Notes: generated by a model not told the origin, from the letters alone. DNA of 35,738 nt from Fusobacterium sp. IOR10 (GCF_010367435.1 NZ_WJWY01000021.1:1-35738); one strand, 5' to 3'. Numbered from the stretch's first letter, positions 8,282 through 15,210 are shown. A program made the numbers and translations.

Positions 8282-8290
8282 TGTTAAAAT
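8282..8290 (+). promoter_or_regulatory. extended -10 promoter of the DUF1858-hemerythrin operon
   Basis: TGTTAAAAT is an extended -10 with five of six bases matching TATAAT. No -35 hexamer is recognisable; the palindrome at 8249-8262 occupies that region, which suggests an activator-dependent promoter. The predicted leader is about 32 nt. Confidence 0.6.
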
Positions 8291-8328
8291 GATTTCATAA
8301 ATAAGAAAACTATTAGGAGGTAATTTAT

Positions 8329-8529
8329 ATGAAAAAAATAAATAAAGATATGATAATTGGTGACATTATAAGAGAAAACAATGATTTAATGGATACTTTT
8401 TCTGAAAACGGAATGTACTGCGTTGGTTGTCCTTCTGCTCAAATGGAATCTATAGAAGATGCTTGTGCTGTTCATGGCTTAGATGTTAATAAATTAGTTG
8501 ACGCCCTTAATAAAAAGAGAGGAGAATAA
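8329..8529 (+). CDS. DUF1858 / hybrid-cluster-associated redox disulfide protein
   Basis: The 66-residue product is a DUF1858 protein, the small domain often annotated as a hybrid-cluster-protein-associated redox disulfide domain. The motif GMYCVGCPSAQMESIEDAC carries the CxxC pair C31/C34, with a third cysteine at 48. The fold resembles the N-terminal ScdA/RIC domain, which in di-iron repair proteins (ScdA, YtfE) precedes a hemerythrin domain on the same chain. Here the hemerythrin is a separate protein two genes downstream. AGGAGG lies seven bases before the ATG. It is first in a three-gene operon. A thiol-redox or iron-handling role is inferred, not shown. Confidence 0.85.
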   Translation: MKKINKDMIIGDIIRENNDLMDTFSENGMYCVGCPSAQMESIEDACAVHGLDVNKLVDALNKKRGE

Positions 8530-8531
8530 TT

Positions 8532-9125
8532 ATGAGTGCAATGTTAGGACCTATACACCACTGGTTGTATAATAAAATTTTATTTCAAGAAAGTATAACA
8601 CAACTTATAATAGATAATCAAAAGGATAATTGGAACAAAAATTTAAATGATGAATTAATTTCAAATTGTGGAGAAATTAAAAATGTTCCCTTGGAAGATG
8701 TAATTGATGTTTCTAATATACATCAATCTCTTCAAAATAAAATAATAATAGTTGAAAAAAGACTTGCTTTTGTTGTTACAAAACTACTAGAAAATGACAA
8801 TATAAAAATTACAGATATTTTAAAGGATTTAAATTTAAATTACACATTGGAAAATACTAATACACCTAAAGAAATATATAATGAATTGGAAAAAATATTT
8901 TTAAATGGTATGCCTTGTGACAGAGTCTTAGCTCTTATTGAAGACAGTGAAAATAAATTTGTCTTCACTGAAAAAATAAACATTCATGAACAATATTGGA
9001 ATGGTTTTTCAGGAGATTCTAAAAATTACTATTTAATTAAAAATAAAATTATTGAAAATCTATTGAAAGACACAAATTTTTGTTACGAAGTAATTGATAA
9101 TGAAAATATAATTAGGAGAAAATAA
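8532..9125 (+). CDS. uncharacterised protein in the hemerythrin operon
   Basis: I do not recognise a named domain. The 197-residue protein starts MSAMLGPIHHWLYNKI, and a similar opening seems familiar from unnamed proteins of anaerobic Firmicutes. It is soluble and mostly helical, with no signal peptide or membrane segment. Potential ligands are H9-H10, C46, H64, C129 (in NGMPCDR) and H152 (in HEQYW). It starts two bases after the DUF1858 stop with GAGGAG before its ATG, and ends four bases before the hemerythrin gene, so the three proteins are surely co-expressed. Its place between a redox-disulfide protein and a di-iron protein suggests a part in the same iron or nitrosative-stress function; that is inference from context only. 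Confidence 0.85.
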   Translation: MSAMLGPIHHWLYNKILFQESITQLIIDNQKDNWNKNLNDELISNCGEIKNVPLEDVIDVSNIHQSLQNKIIIVEKRLAFVVTKLLENDNIKITDILKDLNLNYTLENTNTPKEIYNELEKIFLNGMPCDRVLALIEDSENKFVFTEKINIHEQYWNGFSGDSKNYYLIKNKIIENLLKDTNFCYEVIDNENIIRRK

Positions 9126-9129
9126 TAAT

Positions 9130-9678
9130 ATGTATGGAATAGATTTATTAGTTGAAGAGCATAACAATATTCTTAGAATGAAAACTGCCATTAGAAAAAT
9201 ATGTTTAGGTATTTTAGAAGGAAATGATTTAGATATAGAAAAATTTGAAAAAATTATTGAATTTGGAAAAAATTATGCTGATAAACATCATCACCAAAAG
9301 GAAGAAAGAATACTATTTAAAGTAATGATGGAAAAATTAGGTCCTGTGGCTAATACATTAATTAAAAATGGAATGTTAGTTGAGCATGACTTGGGAAGAT
9401 TACATATGATGCAATTAGTGGAAGCAGTTAAACAATATAAATTAGATCCTAAAACTGAATACAAAATGGATATTATTTTTAATTCCCTTGCATATGGTGA
9501 TCTATTACAAAGACACATTGATAAAGAAAATTTAGCTGCCTACAGTTATGCTGAAAGAACTCTATCACAAGAAGATAAAAATTTCATTGATAAGGAAACT
9601 AAAATTTCAGAAGATGAAGCAACTAAAAATGGTTTTCAAAAAAAATATCTAGGAATATTAGAAGAAATAGAAAATTAA
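9130..9678 (+). CDS. hemerythrin (HHE) domain protein
   Basis: The 182-residue protein is one four-helix hemerythrin domain with the expected di-iron ligands in order: H11 (LVEEHNNIL), H53/H54 and E58 (DKHHHQKEER), H86 (MLVEHDLGRLHM), and H129/E133 (QRHIDKENLAAY). Members bind oxygen or nitric oxide, or act in repair of iron-sulfur clusters (YtfE/ScdA class). A C-terminal tail of about 40 charged residues follows. AGGAG lies before the ATG. Together with the DUF1858 gene it resembles a RIC protein split into two genes. No terminator is obvious before the next gene 89 bases downstream. Confidence 0.9.
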   Translation: MYGIDLLVEEHNNILRMKTAIRKICLGILEGNDLDIEKFEKIIEFGKNYADKHHHQKEERILFKVMMEKLGPVANTLIKNGMLVEHDLGRLHMMQLVEAVKQYKLDPKTEYKMDIIFNSLAYGDLLQRHIDKENLAAYSYAERTLSQEDKNFIDKETKISEDEATKNGFQKKYLGILEEIEN

Positions 9679-9767
9679 AATTACATTTTACATCCTTTTC
9701 CTTTTAAAAAAATTTAAAATATAGTATTATTAAATAAACTATTAAATTTTAAATTGGAGATGTAATT

Positions 9768-10514
9768 ATGACAAAAATTTTTGCACATAGGGGATTCAAG
9801 GGATATTATCCTGAGAATACCCTTTTGGCTTTTAAGAAGGCTATAGATATTGGAGTTGATGGAATAGAATTAGATGTACAACTAACAAAGGATAATGTAG
9901 TTGTTATTATTCATGATGAAACAATTGATAGAACTACAAATGGACATGGCTTTGTTGCTAACTTTGATTATAAAGAGTTATCTGCATTTAATGCTTCAGC
10001 TAATTTCTTTAAATACGGCTTTAATTCTATACCTACCTTTGAAGAATATTGTAATTTAGTAAAAGATACAGATATCATTACAAATATTGAACTTAAAACA
10101 GGGAAAAATGAATATAGAGGTATTGAAGAAAAGGTTTTTAACCTTATAAAAAAATATAATTTAGAAAAGAAAGTTATTATTTCTAGTTTCAATCATTATT
10201 CTATATTAAGAATGAAAAAAATTGCCCCCCTTCTAAAATATGGATTCCTTTCTGATACTTGGATAGTTGATGCTGGAAAATATACTAAAAACTTAGGAGT
10301 TCAGTGTTACCATCCTTGTTATGAAAGTATGACTGAAGATATTGTGAAAAATATAAAAAATGAAGGTATTGAAATTAATGTTTATACTGTTAATGATGAA
10401 AAAAATATTAGGGATATGTTTAATAAAAAAATTGATATTATTATTGGAAACTATCCTGATTTAGCTTTAAAGATAAGAGATGAATACCTGGAAAAAGGAG
10501 ATACTAATGACTAA
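9768..10514 (+). CDS. glycerophosphodiester phosphodiesterase
   Basis: The 248-residue protein is a GDPD TIM barrel that hydrolyses glycerophosphodiesters to glycerol-3-phosphate and an alcohol. Catalytic motifs: FAHRGF (H7, R8), YPENTLLAF (E16, N17), GIELDVQLTKD (E34, D36), and IIHDETIDRTTNG (catalytic H49). NIELKTG and SSFNHYSI fit later barrel strands, and INVYTVND is the usual strand-8 block. There is no signal peptide, so it is cytoplasmic (UgpQ type rather than GlpQ). GGAG precedes the ATG. The stop overlaps the start of the C-S lyase gene by eight bases, so the two are translationally coupled. Confidence 0.93.
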   Translation: MTKIFAHRGFKGYYPENTLLAFKKAIDIGVDGIELDVQLTKDNVVVIIHDETIDRTTNGHGFVANFDYKELSAFNASANFFKYGFNSIPTFEEYCNLVKDTDIITNIELKTGKNEYRGIEEKVFNLIKKYNLEKKVIISSFNHYSILRMKKIAPLLKYGFLSDTWIVDAGKYTKNLGVQCYHPCYESMTEDIVKNIKNEGIEINVYTVNDEKNIRDMFNKKIDIIIGNYPDLALKIRDEYLEKGDTND

Positions 10515-11682
10515 CTTTAACAAAGTTATAGATAGAAAAAAGACAAATTCAATGAAATGGGATTTTATTGATCTTGTTTATCCTGATATAAATCATGAAG
10601 TTTTACCCTTATGGATTGCTGATATGGATTTTCAATGTTCCAATGAAATTACAAAAGCTTTAACCAAAAGGGTTAATCATAAAATTTTTGGTTATAGTTT
10701 TTTTGATCAAGAATATTATGATATTTTGATAAAATGGTTTAAAGAAAATTATTCTTATAATATTGAGAAAAAAAACATAAATTATAGTCCCGGAGTTGTC
10801 CCAGCTTTAGCTATTCTTATTAAAATATTAACTGAAGAAGGAGATGGAGTAATAATTCAACCTCCTGTTTATGGACCCTTTCAAAGCACTATCCTTAGTA
10901 ACAAAAGAAAAGTTGTTAAGAATCATTTAATTAATAACAAGGGTCATTATTCTATAGATTTTAAAGATTTAGAAATAAAAATAAAAAATTCTAATAATAA
11001 ATTACTTATTCTTTGTAGTCCTCACAATCCTGTTGGAAGAGTTTGGACAAAGGAAGAATTGGAAAAAATTGTAAATATTTGCACTGAAAATGATATTTTC
11101 ATTATAGCAGATGAAATACATTGTGATATAATTAGAAATAATGTAAACTTCACTTCTATGGGAACTTTCAAAAAAAATATTAAAGAAAAATTAATAATAT
11201 GTACTTCCCCTAGTAAATCTTTTAATCTAGCAGGACTTCAGTTGTCTAATATAATTATATTCTCAAATAAAATAAAGAAAAAATGGACTGAAGAAGTTGT
11301 TTCTAAAATGCATATGGGGTTACCTTCTCCATTTGCTATAACAGCAACAAAGGCTGCATACTCAAAAAGCAAACCTTGGCTTACTAAAGTCAATAGCTAT
11401 ATAGATGATAATTTAAAATTCTTAGAAGAATATTTAAATGAACACTTACCTAAAATTAAATATATTATTCCTGAAGGAACTTACTTGGCTTGGCTTGATT
11501 TTAGTGAATATAATCTATCTGATGATGAAATTATTCATAGAATGTTAAATAAAGGAAAAGTTGCCTTTAATAAGGGAGTTTTATTTGGAAAAGATGGGAA
11601 ACAATATCAAAGAATTAATGTAGCTTGTTCTAGAGAAATTTTAAATGAGGCTTTAATTAGAATAGAACTTGCTTTAAAATAA
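10507..11682 (+). CDS. PatB/MalY-type pyridoxal-phosphate C-S lyase
   Basis: This is a class I/II fold PLP enzyme of the PatB/MalY group, which releases sulfide or thiols from cysteine or cystathionine. Signatures from the ATG at 10507: WDFIDLVYPDINHEVLPLWIADMDF (the MalY/PatB opening, here with the usual ADMDF), SPHNPVGRVW (N174), IIADEIHCDII (D202), SPSKSFNLAGLQ with the PLP lysine K237. Length 391 residues is normal. I chose this ATG because AAGGAG lies eight bases upstream; an in-frame ATG nine codons earlier lies inside the preceding gene without a site. Fusobacteria produce H2S from cysteine, so such a role is plausible. A terminator overlaps its stop. Confidence 0.9.
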   Translation: MTNFNKVIDRKKTNSMKWDFIDLVYPDINHEVLPLWIADMDFQCSNEITKALTKRVNHKIFGYSFFDQEYYDILIKWFKENYSYNIEKKNINYSPGVVPALAILIKILTEEGDGVIIQPPVYGPFQSTILSNKRKVVKNHLINNKGHYSIDFKDLEIKIKNSNNKLLILCSPHNPVGRVWTKEELEKIVNICTENDIFIIADEIHCDIIRNNVNFTSMGTFKKNIKEKLIICTSPSKSFNLAGLQLSNIIIFSNKIKKKWTEEVVSKMHMGLPSPFAITATKAAYSKSKPWLTKVNSYIDDNLKFLEEYLNEHLPKIKYIIPEGTYLAWLDFSEYNLSDDEIIHRMLNKGKVAFNKGVLFGKDGKQYQRINVACSREILNEALIRIELALK

Positions 11683-11703
11683 GGGGACTTCCCCTTATTT
11701 TTA
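11677..11703 (+). terminator. terminator of the GDPD-C-S lyase unit
   Basis: AAATAAGGGG (11677-11686), loop ACTT, CCCCTTATTT (11691-11700), then TT. The hairpin contains the stop codon of the C-S lyase gene. Confidence 0.85.
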
Positions 11704-11704
11704 T

Positions 11705-11733
11705 TTGACAAAGAAACTATTTAATGGTAATAT
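11705..11733 (+). promoter_or_regulatory. promoter of the LDCC small-protein gene
   Basis: A consensus -35 TTGACA (11705-11710), a 17-bp spacer ending in TGG, and a -10 TAATAT (11728-11733). The start of transcription would be near 11740, at the edge of the operator-like palindrome. It is the best -35 in the window. Confidence 0.75.
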
Positions 11734-11740
11734 TGTTTAA

Positions 11741-11757
11741 CCCCCTATATGGGGGGG
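11741..11757. promoter_or_regulatory. CsoR-family-like operator
   Basis: CCCCCTATATGGGGGGG is a C5-TATAT-G7 inverted repeat flanked by AT-rich DNA. It starts at the predicted transcription start of the small-protein gene. CsoR/CstR-family metal or persulfide repressors bind C-tract/G-tract palindromes of this kind, so repression is a fair inference. No such regulator gene is in the window. Confidence 0.5.
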
Positions 11758-11782
11758 TACAAATAAAGTTGAGGTGATGGCT

Positions 11783-11917
11783 ATGTTACAAAAACTAAAA
11801 ACGGCTTTTAACCATTTTTTAGAAAAAATTGCAGTTGAAAACAAAAAAACCTTTGGAGATCAAAAACTAGATTGTTGTTCTATAAACAAAGGACAGAAAA
11901 ATAAAAAAATAAGATAA
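11783..11917 (+). CDS. 44-residue LDCC-motif putative metal-binding protein
   Basis: The small product begins MLQKLKTAFNHFLEKIAVEN, an amphipathic helix, then KKTFGDQKLDCCSINKGQ and a basic tail. The vicinal cysteines in Leu-Asp-Cys-Cys at residues 29-32 match a family of tiny proteins in anaerobes named for the LDCC motif and thought to bind metal. GAGG lies eight bases before this ATG; another ATG two codons earlier is too close to the site. It has its own promoter and operator-like palindrome upstream and its own terminator downstream, so it is a monocistronic regulated unit. Function is unproven; the operator suggests response to copper, another soft metal, or sulfane sulfur. Confidence 0.8.
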   Translation: MLQKLKTAFNHFLEKIAVENKKTFGDQKLDCCSINKGQKNKKIR

Positions 11918-11920
11918 AAT

Positions 11921-11952
11921 AAAAACATCTAAGTTAAATCTTAGATGTTTTT
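11921..11952. terminator. bidirectional terminator between the LDCC gene and the alkD-like gene
   Basis: AAAAACATCTAAG, loop TTAAAT, CTTAGATGTTTTT. A-tract and T-tract on opposite sides let it serve both convergent genes; it overlaps the alkD-like stop codon. Confidence 0.88.
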
Positions 11953-12671
11953 ATTTTCATGCTTCTTATTAAATCTTTATCTTCCTTAGTTACTCTAAAA
12001 GACTCTGTTATTTTTTGCAGAGCTTTATTGTATGTCCAAGTGTCTAAATTATATTTTTCCTCTTGAAGAAATTTCAATGTTTCTTCTCTTTTTTTTATAA
12101 ACATAATTGATATTAACCAAGCAAGGGCCATTTTAACATAATAATGTTCATTTTTAACTTTCTTACAAATTTCTATTAATTCATATATATATTCATGGTC
12201 AATATAGTAATTTAAAAGGGAAACTAATAACACTCTCACTTCCCATGGATTATGAGAATCCATATATCCAGTAATTAATTTAAAATATTCCTTTCTATTT
12301 TTTTTAATAATTTTTAAATTTGAAATAGCACTATCACAGATTGCCCAGTTATCAACATCATTTTTAAAAAATTCTTCTATATATTTTTCAAGATTATTAT
12401 AATCTTCTTTCACATAACCAATTACAAGACCTCTTATTAACTTTTCTTCATATGTATTATTTCTTTTTTCATTTAAGAAGTTTTTCCAGTTATTCTTAGC
12501 TATTTCCTGTGCTATTTTTTTCATAGGAGGAATTTTTAATCCTATTATTTCTTCCCTTGGGACATTTATAATTTTTCTGTGCCTTTCAAACTGAGTTTCA
12601 TCTTTATATTTTTCATCTATTAAATTGAAAAGTTCCTTATAAAACTCATTGTAATTTCCATTATATATCAT
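11934..12671 (-). CDS. AlkD-type DNA alkylation repair glycosylase (HEAT-like)
   Basis: The 245-residue protein is an AlkD-family HEAT-like repeat glycosylase that removes bulky or cationic alkylated purines. The active-site residues line up with those known from Bacillus cereus AlkD: W109 and D113 in DNWAICDS, R146 in NPWEVRVLLVSLLNYY, and W185 in MALAWLIS. The N-terminal RKIINVPREEIIGLKIPPMKKIA is also typical. The ATG shares its A with the stop of the cyclase gene (TAATG) and has GGAGG upstream, so the two are coupled. It ends in a terminator shared with the convergent LDCC gene. Confidence 0.92.
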   Translation of the reverse strand: MIYNGNYNEFYKELFNLIDEKYKDETQFERHRKIINVPREEIIGLKIPPMKKIAQEIAKNNWKNFLNEKRNNTYEEKLIRGLVIGYVKEDYNNLEKYIEEFFKNDVDNWAICDSAISNLKIIKKNRKEYFKLITGYMDSHNPWEVRVLLVSLLNYYIDHEYIYELIEICKKVKNEHYYVKMALAWLISIMFIKKREETLKFLQEEKYNLDTWTYNKALQKITESFRVTKEDKDLIRSMKIKTSKI

Positions 12672-13327
12672 TAATCCTCCTCTAGTATTCCAATGGCTCT
12701 CACAGGTGCTCCATCGCTGTTTTTAAATTTTAGTGGTAACGCCACAAAAGTAAACAAACCCTCTCCTATTTCATCTATAATCTTATCTAGATTACTTAAA
12801 TTTTCTATGTTTATTATATCATTATTTTCAAATAATCTTTTGTGTAAATCTAAATTTTCATTTTCCAACCTATCTAGACCAATAACATCAAAACCAATTC
12901 CCTTTTTATTGTGAACATTTATAAGGTCAATTAACTCTTTACTAGGAACAGGATAATCTGTTAAAAATTCTTTTTTCCCATATTTTTTATCCAAGCCATT
13001 ATAAAATAATATAAAATCTGCTTTTTTAAAACTCTCCTTATTTATATCTTTTATTTTAATATCTTCCTTTGGATTTATTTTTCTAGTATCCACAACAAAA
13101 GCTTTTCCTATAAATGAATCCACAGAAAATTCATCTAGGGATTTTCCCTTTGAAAATATATGTCTTGGAGCATCTACGTGGGTACCTGTATGGGATAATA
13201 TAGTTAGCATACTTTCATTGAATCCATCCTTTTCAACAGTACTTGTTTTTTCTATTTTAGGTAATGATGATCCTGGAAAAACAGATATATTTTCACATAT
13301 CCCATGAGTCAAATCTATTATTTTCAT
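12671..13327 (-). CDS. cyclase / kynurenine-formamidase-like metal hydrolase
   Basis: The 218-residue protein belongs to the cyclase family (kynurenine formamidase, isatin hydrolase and related). MKIIDLTHGICENISVFPG is the usual opening, and SHTGTHVDAPRH carries the metal ligands H46, H50 and D52 and the later H56. GKAFVVDTR, ADFILFYNGL, IGFDVIGLDR and FTFVALPLKFKNSDGAPVRAIGIL match the rest of the fold. No tryptophan-breakdown gene lies nearby, so the substrate is unknown. The ATG at 13325-13327 follows GGAGAAGG; an earlier ATG lies deep in the preceding gene. Its first 35 bases overlap the end of the HTH gene in another frame. Confidence 0.88.
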   Translation of the reverse strand: MKIIDLTHGICENISVFPGSSLPKIEKTSTVEKDGFNESMLTILSHTGTHVDAPRHIFSKGKSLDEFSVDSFIGKAFVVDTRKINPKEDIKIKDINKESFKKADFILFYNGLDKKYGKKEFLTDYPVPSKELIDLINVHNKKGIGFDVIGLDRLENENLDLHKRLFENNDIINIENLSNLDKIIDEIGEGLFTFVALPLKFKNSDGAPVRAIGILEED

Positions 13328-13919
13328 TTTCCTTCTCCTTTTTATTAAAATCTTTAAAATATCCATTTAATCCTTTTTCTAAATTTTCTATTTTAAATAT
13401 GGAATTTATAGAAAGATTTTCTTTAACAAATGTACTTTTGCTCATTTTTTCCAAAGCTTCTTGTACTTTCCTTTTTCCTAGTTTATCACATGCCTTAATA
13501 ATGATCTTATTGTTATTTGTAACTTTATCATACCTAGGTAATCCCAATACATTATAATAAAAAAGTATTTCATATACAATGGTTTTTTCAGATTCAGTTA
13601 ATTCATTATTTTTTCTATCTTCGTATAAAAATATATATCTTTTTGTAACATGAATAATTCTTCTAATTGTTTTTTTATTATTATTAGGATCTTTAATAAG
13701 TTTAACTGTTATATATCCTAATTTTCTTAATTTAGTTATGGAACTTATACAGGTTCTTCTTGAATAACCTGTTAATTCCATAAAATAAGCGTTAGATGCA
13801 AAACATCCATTATCATTATCCAAAGATTCAATTATAAAATATATAATCTTCTCACTCATTTTCAATTTAGTTTCTTTAAAAACCTTTAAAAAAGGTAAAA
13901 ATTTATAACTATATTCCAT
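13293..13919 (-). CDS. helix-turn-helix protein resembling plasmid/phage replication initiators
   Basis: The 208-residue protein has an N-terminal winged helix-turn-helix: KMSEKIIYFIIESLDNDNGC, then AYFMELTGYSRRTCISSITKLRKLGYI (about 43-70). This HTH_36-like arrangement is common at the start of phage replisome organisers and some plasmid Rep proteins. The C-terminal half (YYNVLGLPRYDKVTNNNKIIIKACDKLG, then INSIFKIENLEKGLNGYFKDF) resembles the conserved tail of such organisers. GGAG lies six bases before the ATG. It may instead be a simple transcription regulator. Three spaced 16-bp repeats about 150-210 bases upstream are candidate binding sites. It overlaps the downstream cyclase gene by 35 bases. 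No integrase, partition or other phage gene is near. Confidence 0.7.
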   Translation of the reverse strand: MEYSYKFLPFLKVFKETKLKMSEKIIYFIIESLDNDNGCFASNAYFMELTGYSRRTCISSITKLRKLGYITVKLIKDPNNNKKTIRRIIHVTKRYIFLYEDRKNNELTESEKTIVYEILFYYNVLGLPRYDKVTNNNKIIIKACDKLGKRKVQEALEKMSKSTFVKENLSINSIFKIENLEKGLNGYFKDFNKKEKENENNRFDSWDM

Positions 13920-14069
13920 TCATATTCATCTCCTTTTAATTTAATTATATGTTTTTAATATATTTATATTTTAATACTATTGTTTCTTAAACACCTTACT
14001 TAATTTTTAATAAAGAGATAAGAAAGGTATAATATTAGATAAAGTTGTTAAGTATTATAATATTATGGG

Positions 14070-14130
14070 TGCAAATTTTATACTAGGGGTCGTGCAAAAA
14101 GTATACTATCCCCATGCAAATTTTATACTA
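14070..14130. repeat. three iteron-like 16-bp direct repeats, 22-23 bp apart
   Basis: TGCAAATTTTATACTA at 14070-14085 and again at 14115-14130, with TGCAAAAAGTATACTA at 14093-14108. The starts are 23 and 22 bases apart, about two helical turns, so all lie on one face of the DNA. Each copy contains TATACT. An AT-rich stretch follows (14131-14180). The 370-base gap between the divergent HTH and SUMF1-like genes otherwise holds the SUMF1-like promoter and a lone TATAAT at 14028-14033. Confidence 0.8.
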
Positions 14131-14181
14131 TTATTACTTACAATAATTATATTACATTTTAAATAATTTTTTATTTTTTTA

Positions 14182-14209
14182 TTGACTTTTTTTTATTCAG
14201 TGTTATAAT
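14182..14209 (+). promoter_or_regulatory. strong promoter of the SUMF1-like gene
   Basis: -35 TTGACT (14182-14187), 16-bp spacer, extended -10 TGTTATAAT (14201-14209). The leader would be about 74 nt and can form a small ATATTC/GAATAT hairpin. Confidence 0.8.
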
Positions 14210-14289
14210 ACATACATTGTATTTATTATATTCTGTTTTGGAATATATTTTGTATATGAAGTGATCTTTTATTAGTTGGAGGTAATTAT

Positions 14290-15210
14290 ATGGAAACAAT
14301 GAATTTAAATTTTGTAGAATCTATTAAAAATATTGATATGCTAGTTAATGGTTTAACTGAAAAAATGGTTGAATTAAAAGAACAGTATCGAGAGCTTCAA
14401 CAACAAAAAGAGATCACGTTAAAATTAAGTAATGTGGAAAATATTAAAATTAATACTATTGTTGCCAAAGGAGGATCTTATAAACCCTATTCTTTAGATA
14501 CCTATAAAGAAATTTCTCCTTTACATGTTGATAAATATTTAGTTACACAAAAATTATGGTTTTCAATAATGAAAACAGCTCCAAGTAACTTTATAGGAAA
14601 GGATCTTCCTGTTGAAACAGTATCTTGGATGGATGCTTTAAAATTCTGTAATAAATTAAGTATAAAAGAAGGATATAAAGAAGTTTATAAAATAGAAAAT
14701 AATAAACTTACAAAAATTATACTAGAAGATGGCAAAGAAGTTGATCCTTGTATAGCAGATTTTTCAAAAACCAAAGGTTATAGATTACCAACAGAAGTTG
14801 AATGGGAATGGTTTGCAAGGGGTGGACAAAAGGGAATAGAAAAGGGAAGCTTTAACAGTAAATTTGCTGGATCTGATAATGTTAAAGATATTGCCTGGTC
14901 ATCCTCTGATTCAAATTCAAAAACTCACAATGTTGGATTAAAAGCTCCAAATGAATTGGGATTATATGATGTTTCTGGAAATGTTTGGGAGTGGTGTTTT
15001 GACTCAAATCATAGCACTGATAGAAGCTCTCATGAAACTTCAACACTGGAAAAAAATACATTTATGTATACTCAATCAGAAGATGATAGAGTTATAAGGG
15101 GAGGATCTTGGTTTAATAGGGGAGAATTTATGAATTTAATTCATAAATATCATTTTGGAAATAATGATAAAGATTCTAGTATAGGATTTAGAGTTTGTAG
15201 AACATACTAA
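14290..15210 (+). CDS. SUMF1/FGE-fold protein with N-terminal coiled coil
   Basis: The first about 45 residues form a helix rich in Glu, Lys, Gln and Leu (TEKMVELKEQYRELQQQKE), probably a coiled coil. From residue 60 on is a formylglycine-generating-enzyme (SUMF1, C-type-lectin) fold: TYKEISPLHVDKYLVTQKLW, LPVETVSWMDALKFCNKLS, GYRLPTEVEWEWFARGG, NELGLYDVSGNVWEWC, and RVIRGGSWF followed by IGFRVCRTY. No sulfatase or other obvious substrate is nearby and there is no signal peptide. Many such domains have lost oxidase activity and serve as binding or scaffold domains, so the function is open. It has its own promoter, GGAGG before the ATG, and a terminator. Confidence 0.85.
   Translation: METMNLNFVESIKNIDMLVNGLTEKMVELKEQYRELQQQKEITLKLSNVENIKINTIVAKGGSYKPYSLDTYKEISPLHVDKYLVTQKLWFSIMKTAPSNFIGKDLPVETVSWMDALKFCNKLSIKEGYKEVYKIENNKLTKIILEDGKEVDPCIADFSKTKGYRLPTEVEWEWFARGGQKGIEKGSFNSKFAGSDNVKDIAWSSSDSNSKTHNVGLKAPNELGLYDVSGNVWEWCFDSNHSTDRSSHETSTLEKNTFMYTQSEDDRVIRGGSWFNRGEFMNLIHKYHFGNNDKDSSIGFRVCRTY

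Noticed and set aside
13934..13939. TATAAT as promoter of the HTH gene
   Set aside because: On the minus strand it would leave a leader of about seven nucleotides that cuts into the ribosome site, so it is probably chance in AT-rich DNA.
15087..15210. SUMF1-like C-terminus as the variable region of a diversity-generating retroelement
   Set aside because: The fold and the RGGSWF..GFR ending are like DGR targets, but there is no reverse transcriptase, template repeat or accessory gene nearby, so there is no support.
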